From assembly GCA_030427765.1 (NCBI GenBank), contig JAUICS010000013.1, positions 1 through 13,118 on the forward strand: 13,118 bases of DNA, written 5' to 3'. Under the pieces are notes generated by a model. That model was not told where the DNA came from, made no database searches, and saw nothing but the letters and a program-made list of their open reading frames with translations. Source of the DNA: Alphaproteobacteria bacterium (GTDB lineage: Bacteria > Pseudomonadota > Alphaproteobacteria > Micavibrionales > Micavibrionaceae). A program made the position numbers and the translations under genes. Positions 7,436 through 13,118 of the stretch are shown piece after piece; the first letter of the stretch is position 1, and each line of letters opens with the position of its first letter.

Positions 7436-7807
7436 ATGTTTGGAATTGGTAAAGATAAATATGAGCAAGCAAAAGGCTTTGCAAAAGATAAATTTGCAGA
7501 GGCACTTGGCAAAACACAATTCGGTCAACCAGGTCATGAGGCCGAGTATGAATTTACGGAGCTTAAGGTCGAAGATGGTAAATTGAACGCCCGCGTATCT
7601 GTTGTGGGCGCTTGCGGTCCGTGCCAATTGGCGCAGACGGTAACATTTCCGATGGTGTCTGGTGTTTTGCAGGCCGTGTTTAAACGTGCCCCGGCAAACC
7701 AGACACAAGGGCTTCAGTTCGGAACACTTACCGTTGATACGCTTGAGAAAAAAGGCGGCGCGGTACAGCAATCCCATACATTTAGCGGCCAGCAGCTTGT
7801 TCGCTAA
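7436..7807 (+). CDS. Hypothetical 123-residue protein with a CGPC motif
   Basis: I do not recognise the family. The protein has no signal peptide or membrane segment, so it is probably cytoplasmic. The N-terminus (about 6-26) is a lysine-rich amphipathic helix. A beta-rich stretch follows (YEFTELKVEDGKLNARVSVVG, about 38-58). The only two cysteines form GACGPCQ at Cys60 and Cys63. CGPC is the thioredoxin active-site sequence, but there is no preceding Trp and no visible thioredoxin fold, so a metal/cluster site or a redox pair outside that fold is equally possible. The ATG at 7436 has AGGG 6-7 bases upstream. Two Fur-like boxes flank the presumed promoter. The gene converges on the large cysteine-motif gene, with a shared terminator between them. 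Codon use looks like that of its neighbours, so it is a real gene. Confidence 0.8.
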   Translation: MFGIGKDKYEQAKGFAKDKFAEALGKTQFGQPGHEAEYEFTELKVEDGKLNARVSVVGACGPCQLAQTVTFPMVSGVLQAVFKRAPANQTQGLQFGTLTVDTLEKKGGAVQQSHTFSGQQLVR

Positions 7808-7830
7808 GTTTGGCATTATGATACAGAACA

Positions 7831-7863
7831 ATAAAAACCACCCACTGTTTGGGCGGTTTTTAT
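7831..7863. terminator. Bidirectional rho-independent terminator between convergent genes
   Basis: The arms ATAAAAACCACCCA (7831-7844) and TGGGCGGTTTTTAT (7850-7863) enclose a 5-base CTGTT loop and run directly into T-rich sequence on both sides. There is one imperfect position (7840/7854). In the plus transcript it is an A-C mismatch; in the minus transcript it becomes a G-U wobble. The hairpin should therefore be slightly stronger for the large minus-strand gene. It lies 24 bases after the CGPC gene stop. Confidence 0.85.
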
Positions 7864-7875
7864 ATATTTTGGAGC

Positions 7876-7896
7876 GGCTATAATACGGTTATAGCC
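7876..7896 (-). terminator. Second perfect hairpin at the end of the large gene
   Basis: GGCTATAA (7876-7883) and TTATAGCC (7889-7896) form a perfect 8-bp stem with a 5-base loop, overlapping the last base of the stop codon of the large minus-strand gene. In that transcript it comes just before the strong terminator at 7831-7863. It may be an accessory terminator or an RNA-end protecting stem. It lacks its own U tract, so it is not a standard terminator alone. Confidence 0.45.
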
Positions 7897-10187
7897 TAGC
7901 CAACCTTCGGCATGTCATAGCGTACGTTATCATTGTCGGACGATTGATCGTCAAAGCCCATTTCGGATACGGATTGTGCGACCATATCGGCGACGGTCAT
8001 ACCTTGTGCCGTGTTCTTAAAACATTTTGAGCAATCTCCGCCGCACCCACTGCATGGATCTACAGGGTCTCTGATTTCAGCGGCTTCTATGGTTACAGAT
8101 CCACTTGTGGACGTGTCACCGATCCCAGTGGCCGCGGCAATTTCTGTTGTTGCCGTGTTACTATTTGCCGTCATGTCTTCCGCAAAACCCATTTCGGATA
8201 CGGATTGCGCAACCATGTCGGCGACAGTCATGCCATGTGATGCGTTTCGAAAACATTTGGAACAATCGCCACCGCACCCACTACATGGATCAACCGGGTC
8301 TTTAATCTCGGCGGCCTCAACTTTTACTACGCCTTGTTTACTGTCCGTATCAAATCCTTGCGCTTCCTGCAGAACGGCTTCTACAGCGCTTTCTTCTTGC
8401 GTGGCAATTTTTTCCAATGTCTGTTTTTGTACTGGATCAGTCTTTGCTTGTGCAGCTTCTTTAATTGCCTCAACCGTTTTTACAACATCTGCTTTTGCCG
8501 CAACGGCTTGTTCGATCACTTCAGGTTTAATTTGTGTATTGGCGGGGGCATCTTGTTTGATGCCATTATTCGACATGATGTTTTCGGCCGTGCCGCCATC
8601 CTGTGTTTGAATAACGGACTGTACCTGTTTCACAGGCCCAGCAACCGATTCAGGCATGTTTTCAACAATGTTTGGTGTTGTTGTGACAATATTGGCCAGT
8701 CCTACCTTGTCACCTGCCTCAACGGCTTCCTTAATCTTTGCGACAACGGCCTTCTCCACAGATGGTGCGTCGGCGGCAATGCCGTCGGTGGTGATTGCGT
8801 TTATGCCTGCATCACCTGCATTCGCGGTTACTACTTGTGCTCCTGTGTTTGCTTTCGCGCCGTCTGCCGTCACTGTATCTACAATTGTTTCCGCTGGGGG
8901 CGTTCTTGAATCAATTGATATTTCGCCAGACTCAATTTTTGCAGCGACTTCTGTGCTGGCGGAGCTTAGGTCGGCGAATGTGACTTCGGTTGCCACAACC
9001 GCACTGCCCAAATCAACTTGTATGTCTGTTGGCATATTTGAAATAACCTGCGGTGCATCTGCGATGACTTGCAGAACGGCGGATGTATCACCCACTTTTA
9101 ATGCAGATGATAAATTATCGAGTGTTGCCGGTTCAACGCCATCTGGCGGGTTGGCAATAACATCCTGAATGGCGCTTATTACCTCCGTTGCGACCGTAAT
9201 AGAATCCGCGGGTGATAGATGAACTTGTGCGGTTGCGCTTTCCACTGCCGTGGCGATAGTACCTGCAATTTGTGGCGCGGCGGTTCCGGTGTCGGCGGTA
9301 AGTGTTTCAAATGATGTTTCGATGGTTTGTATGGTCGCCGATATGTCCGTGGCCTTCATGTCCGACGCCGATATGGTCTGGCCAAGATCACCGATTTCGG
9401 CAATAACGGTTGACGCCAGAGCGGGAGATGCCGTTCCATCCTTAACCGCCGTATCAATCATATCAGCCGCTTTTTTAACAAGAGCAGATATATCAATTGC
9501 CGATATATCTGTATCACCGGCCTCAATCGCCTGTTTTGCCGTTTCAATGTCCTCAAGAACCACCATAATGTCTGCGCTTTGCTTATCAACGCCTTGCAAC
9601 GTTTCCGGAATTTCCACTTCTTCCGCACTGCCCATTCCGCCCGCGCCATCTATACCGGGGGTGGTCGCCTCCATTGTCTGATCGATATCTGCGCCATTTG
9701 TCCCTATGCCAACCATATCACCGAAAAAGATGAGCAGGTTCTTTTCCTTTTGCAGTTCCGTGAACATAAACGCATCAATTTCATCGGATGCGGACGATAC
9801 CGTCCCGTCAATTGTGTATTTCATCGTTACACTGGATGATCCGAGGTCGGATTTATGCTCGCCGTTTACGGCTATCATGTGAAATGATTTAAATTCCGGC
9901 AGGTCTCCCGGTTTTTTATCCGTTACAACGACACGTACGTACATTTGTGCAGGATGTTTTTTGTTTGTGTACTTCAAGCCCTCACTAGCAACAAAGTGAC
10001 ACAGGCTTTGTAAAACCGATTCTGTCATTGCATGGCTCAGGCCGCGTTTGTGCAATTCATTGCGCGTTGTGTCGATAACCTCAATCGGATCATTTCCATG
10101 AAGTTTGAGGTCGGTTTCATGTCCGCGGTCACTCCGGTCAACAAGGTAGTTTGCGGCGACTTTGATAAGCGCATCATTGTGTAACAT
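7896..10187 (-). CDS. Large acidic low-complexity protein with duplicated C-x2-C-x3-C-x2-C motifs
   Basis: I do not recognise the family of this 763-residue protein. Residues 1 to about 165 look like a globular alpha/beta domain, with segments such as MYVRVVVTDKK (82-92), FKSFHMIAVNGEHKS and LLIFFGDMVGIG (151-162). From about 185 to 620 it is acidic and rich in Ala, Thr, Asp, Ile and Val, with helical, degenerately repetitive sequence. Residues 362-389 and 488-515 align without gaps (shared GD, P and NMP). The C-terminus carries two near-identical 48-residue units (621-668 and 698-745), each with PCSGCGGDCSKCF and then GMTVADMVAQSVSEMGF. Eight of its nine cysteines sit in these motifs, which suggests metal or iron-sulfur binding. 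No signal peptide or membrane helix is visible. The ATG at 10187 has only a weak AGAAAG upstream. Two Fur-like boxes precede the gene. Confidence 0.8.
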   Translation of the reverse strand: MLHNDALIKVAANYLVDRSDRGHETDLKLHGNDPIEVIDTTRNELHKRGLSHAMTESVLQSLCHFVASEGLKYTNKKHPAQMYVRVVVTDKKPGDLPEFKSFHMIAVNGEHKSDLGSSSVTMKYTIDGTVSSASDEIDAFMFTELQKEKNLLIFFGDMVGIGTNGADIDQTMEATTPGIDGAGGMGSAEEVEIPETLQGVDKQSADIMVVLEDIETAKQAIEAGDTDISAIDISALVKKAADMIDTAVKDGTASPALASTVIAEIGDLGQTISASDMKATDISATIQTIETSFETLTADTGTAAPQIAGTIATAVESATAQVHLSPADSITVATEVISAIQDVIANPPDGVEPATLDNLSSALKVGDTSAVLQVIADAPQVISNMPTDIQVDLGSAVVATEVTFADLSSASTEVAAKIESGEISIDSRTPPAETIVDTVTADGAKANTGAQVVTANAGDAGINAITTDGIAADAPSVEKAVVAKIKEAVEAGDKVGLANIVTTTPNIVENMPESVAGPVKQVQSVIQTQDGGTAENIMSNNGIKQDAPANTQIKPEVIEQAVAAKADVVKTVEAIKEAAQAKTDPVQKQTLEKIATQEESAVEAVLQEAQGFDTDSKQGVVKVEAAEIKDPVDPCSGCGGDCSKCFRNASHGMTVADMVAQSVSEMGFAEDMTANSNTATTEIAAATGIGDTSTSGSVTIEAAEIRDPVDPCSGCGGDCSKCFKNTAQGMTVADMVAQSVSEMGFDDQSSDNDNVRYDMPKVG
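7953..8096 (-). repeat. Cysteine-motif repeat unit, copy 2
   Basis: This stretch encodes residues 698-745 of the large protein, with Cys712, Cys715, Cys719 and Cys722. It matches copy 1 at about 41 of 48 residues by my count. The DNA differs at many silent positions, so the duplication is not recent and the protein sequence has been kept by selection. Confidence 0.9.
8184..8327 (-). repeat. Cysteine-motif repeat unit, copy 1
   Basis: This stretch encodes residues 621-668, with Cys635, Cys638, Cys642 and Cys645. It is separated from copy 2 by a 29-residue Thr/Ala/Ser/Gly linker. The most variable positions are the residues just after the last cysteine (RNASH against KNTAQ). The motif core and the TVADMVAQSVSEMGF tail are identical. 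Confidence 0.9.
8643..8726 (-). repeat. Degenerate 28-residue internal repeat, copy 2
   Basis: This encodes residues 488-515 of the large protein (AVEAGDKVGLANIV to NMPESV). It aligns without gaps to residues 362-389, sharing GD, a central Pro and NMP, with hydrophobic positions conserved elsewhere. Identity is only about a quarter, so this is a by-eye call. Confidence 0.45.
9021..9104 (-). repeat. Degenerate 28-residue internal repeat, copy 1
   Basis: This encodes residues 362-389 (ALKVGDTSAVLQVI to NMPTDI) of the large protein. Together with copy 2 it suggests that the long acidic middle grew by duplication of a helical unit, though other copies are too eroded for me to fix their borders. 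Confidence 0.45.
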
Positions 10188-10209
10188 AGAATACTTTCTT
10201 TATGTAAAC

Positions 10210-10229
10210 GATAATGAGAGTCATTATTA
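10210..10229 (-). promoter_or_regulatory. Fur-like box A upstream of the large cysteine-motif gene
   Basis: GATAATGAGAGTCATTATT (10210-10228, plus-strand reading) matches the classic 19-base Fur box GATAATGATAATCATTATC at 16 of 19 positions by my count. It contains a perfect 7-bp inverted repeat, ATAATGA-GAG-TCATTAT (10211-10227). It lies 23 bases before the ATG of the large gene, where bound Fur would cover the promoter or start point. It is the best of the four Fur-like sites in this window. Confidence 0.65.
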
Positions 10230-10241
10230 ATTAGGCTTAAA

Positions 10242-10260
10242 TATAAGAATGATTCTCAAT
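10242..10260 (-). promoter_or_regulatory. Fur-like box B upstream of the large cysteine-motif gene
   Basis: TAAGAAT-G-ATTCTCA (10244-10258) is a near-perfect palindrome, 6 of 7 positions symmetric, and matches the Fur 7-1-7 pattern at about 11 of 14. It is centred 32 bases from box A, about three helical turns, so two dimers could bind the same face. The shared intergenic region ends about 95 bases further on at the aminotransferase start, so an effect on that gene is possible. Confidence 0.55.
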
Positions 10261-10348
10261 TTCATCAAGCGTAAAAATCGTATTTTAGTGTTTATTTTTC
10301 AGTATTTACGGATTATGAATATTTAGAATGAACCTCAGAAAAGGATGA

Positions 10349-11578
<1,230 letters not shown>

Positions 11579-11584
11579 AAGCTG

Positions 11585-12892
11585 TTATTTTGGTGTTGTG
11601 GGGTCTTGCGCCACGTCCTGAGTTGTATCTGGTGTTGCCGCCGGATCAACGTCATCGTTGGATGGCTCCGGTGCATCGTTCAGGGCAATATCGGCGGTCG
11701 TGATCGGTGAAATCATACCATGAACAGGTTGGCAAAAATATTCCTTACATACGTCCGGAATGGGTGTGCCTTCACGTATGTGGTGCTGAGCAATCAGGAA
11801 TTTAACAAGTTCTATGGCACGGTCACGCACTTCCGGTTTGGCAAACATATGCCGCGCCACTTTACGGCGCAGTTCGAGTTGCTCCGCCCGTGTGTCGAAC
11901 ACATCCAATGTCGGCCAGTCTTTACCGGGTTTTGCATTCGCGGGCGGTGTTAATGGTTCGTTCCAAATCATTACGTTTTCTTCGCCAAGTAATTCACGCA
12001 TACCTTCGAATAAGGCAAAACGGGTGGATGCCTGCGGTACACGTTTGGTCAGAACGCCGTCTGTAATAAATTGTAATGGCGTCATTGAATCCCAGATCGT
12101 TTTTTCCATGGGCTCTGTTGATACGCCGTTTCCAACAAATGTGTAATGAATTTTATCGGCAACGTCGGGATTTAAACGTCCGGCCAGCTTCATAGTAAAA
12201 ATAAGTTCGCTGAGTTCAACATGGGCACCGTCATAATGGGTAGAGCCCGTGGCCTCTGAAAATACGCTTTTAAATATCGTGGGAACCGCGGTTCCCATTT
12301 TGCAGATTTCCGAAAGCGGTATTGTTTTGTCACGGTTTGCCGGGGATAGCCATTCCAGTTCCTCGGTCAATAAATCATCATCGACCTTATAAAACGGGAA
12401 AGGTTGATGATGCGGGTGGATTGTATGTGTGGTAATCAGGACCGTACCCTTCAAATCAGAGAGTGTCTTGTCACCGAAAAACATTTCTAGAATTTCACCT
12501 TTGCGTGTCCGGTCAAACAGGGCGGGACTGATGTGGCCGGTAATCAAACGGCCGATTGTCGCGTTGTAGAAATGCAGACCCATATTTTTTGAATAATGGT
12601 AACGGGCAAATGGAATATATTCCGGCGCATATTTGTAGAATTTCTCGGCATAGTCATGAGGGTCCATCCCGGCTGTAAGGGCAACCGTATGAATAATTCC
12701 AACGGAAGCGGCATTCCAGATGGTGAATAAATCGGTTAGCTGATAGCGCGTTCCTGTAATTTCATATGCAAGATCATATAAGAAAAGAAGTTTTTCCAGC
12801 GAATATACGCCATCGGCACCACCACCTGGCAAATGAACGGCTGTTTGATACCGGTCGCAATCCTTATGTATATCGTCTCCCATGTTCCCCAT
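11585..12892 (-). CDS. Patatin-like phospholipase-family protein with altered motifs
   Basis: Patatin-like proteins are acyl hydrolases with a Ser-Asp dyad acting on membrane or storage lipids. In this 435-residue protein the glycine-rich oxyanion segment is PGGGADGVYSL (22-32), with Pro where DGGG is usual. The nucleophile elbow is AASVG (61-65), keeping Ser63 but replacing the first Gly of GxSxG with Ala. The catalytic Asp motif is YDGAHVELS (Asp221). The dyad is thus present in an unusual setting, so activity is likely but not certain. The last 30 or so residues (from about 405) are acidic, Pro/Thr-rich and probably disordered. There is no signal peptide. ATG at 12892 has no ribosome binding site; ATG at 12883 has GGGGA very close, so the start is uncertain by three codons. 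The gene is 65 bp downstream of the partial gene at the window end. Confidence 0.8.
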   Translation of the reverse strand: MGNMGDDIHKDCDRYQTAVHLPGGGADGVYSLEKLLFLYDLAYEITGTRYQLTDLFTIWNAASVGIIHTVALTAGMDPHDYAEKFYKYAPEYIPFARYHYSKNMGLHFYNATIGRLITGHISPALFDRTRKGEILEMFFGDKTLSDLKGTVLITTHTIHPHHQPFPFYKVDDDLLTEELEWLSPANRDKTIPLSEICKMGTAVPTIFKSVFSEATGSTHYDGAHVELSELIFTMKLAGRLNPDVADKIHYTFVGNGVSTEPMEKTIWDSMTPLQFITDGVLTKRVPQASTRFALFEGMRELLGEENVMIWNEPLTPPANAKPGKDWPTLDVFDTRAEQLELRRKVARHMFAKPEVRDRAIELVKFLIAQHHIREGTPIPDVCKEYFCQPVHGMISPITTADIALNDAPEPSNDDVDPAATPDTTQDVAQDPTTPK

Positions 12893-12957
12893 TTAAGTTT
12901 ATTATGCCGCTGCCTCGGGACGCGATCATTTTTACCTGGGCAACGATTATTTATTTT

Positions 12958-13118
12958 TTATCTGGCCAGAACTTCCTGTGGTTCGGGCTTTTGAACATTG
13001 CATCCGGCATATACCAAATCAACAAGAATACGAAACGCATCGTCATTTTCTATTGCCGGATTATGTTTTGCGTCAAAGAAAGCATAGTCAATATTGAGGG
13101 CTTCTGCCAGTAATTTTG
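12958..13118 (-). CDS. 3' end of an unidentified gene, possibly an XRE-type transcriptional regulator
   Basis: A minus-strand frame stays open from the window edge to TAA at 12960-12958, giving the last 52 residues of a protein. It begins KLLAEALNIDYAFFDAKHNP and ends EPQEVLAR. The LAEALNIDYAFFD pattern resembles the last helix of an XRE/Cro-CI helix-turn-helix domain (compare the family's IA.AL.V....FF). Read this way, a short acidic C-terminal tail follows. The match is brief, so this is a guess at family level. The gene is 65 bp upstream of the patatin-like gene on the same strand with no terminator between, so the two may be cotranscribed. Confidence 0.6.
   Translation of the reverse strand, partial: KLLAEALNIDYAFFDAKHNPAIENDDAFRILVDLVYAGCNVQKPEPQEVLAR

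Noticed and set aside
7616..7630. The CGPC motif as proof of a thioredoxin.
   Set aside because: The surrounding sequence lacks the Trp before the motif, the cis-Pro region and the expected strand order, so the motif alone is not enough.
8011..9681. Several long plus-strand open frames opposite the large gene (for example 8011-8610, 8656-9168, 9250-9681).
   Set aside because: They mirror the Ala/Thr/Asp-rich codon use of the minus-strand gene, have odd composition and no ribosome binding sites. The duplicated cysteine units make sense only on the minus strand.
7896..10187. The large protein as an RTX toxin or phage tail protein, because of its acidic, repetitive composition.
   Set aside because: There are no GGxGxD-type nonapeptides, no phage genes nearby, and the C-terminus holds cysteine units instead.
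12766..13113. A 115-residue plus-strand frame across the end of the window with a hydrophobic middle.
   Set aside because: It overlaps the N-terminus of the patatin-like gene and the end of the minus-strand partial gene, and has no ribosome binding site or family likeness.

Overview
The window looks like chromosomal DNA from an alphaproteobacterium of moderate GC content (about 45% by eye). The signs are a plant/alphaproteobacterial-type glutamate-cysteine ligase, an NDUFA9-like SDR, a KsgA with the alphaproteobacterial N-terminus (LPPLRDVI..HGL.AKKSLGQNFLLD), and a class I aspartate aminotransferase of the alphaproteobacterial type. I cannot place it more precisely. I see no tRNA, rRNA, CRISPR array, insertion sequence or phage gene.

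Left part (1-4882, minus strand): gshA, then an NDUFA9-like SDR, surA, ksgA and a second SDR, all read leftward. The last four overlap by 4, 8 and 4 bp, so they are almost certainly one operon. It combines envelope protein folding (SurA) with ribosome maturation (KsgA) and two oxidoreductases. pdxA, which commonly lies between surA and ksgA, is absent here. gshA and gshB (5000-5968, plus) are divergent from a 117-bp shared upstream region and together make glutathione.

Middle (6100-10187): a leucine-dehydrogenase-like enzyme with an internal insertion is followed by two convergent genes I cannot assign to a known family. One encodes a 123-residue protein with a CGPC motif (7436-7807, plus). 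The other encodes a 763-residue acidic, low-complexity protein (7896-10187, minus) whose C-terminus carries two copies of a 48-residue unit with a C-x2-C-x3-C-x2-C motif. They share a bidirectional terminator, and both are preceded by a pair of Fur-like boxes. This is the most interesting part of the window: a possible iron-responsive pair of cysteine-motif proteins. The family, the function and the Fur link are inference.

Right part (10355-13118): an aspartate aminotransferase (plus) converges, with a 6-bp gap, on a patatin-like protein with an altered nucleophile elbow (minus). Upstream of the latter is the 3' end of a gene that may encode an XRE-type regulator. There is no gene-free stretch longer than 167 bp, apart from the possibility that the weakest calls are wrong.
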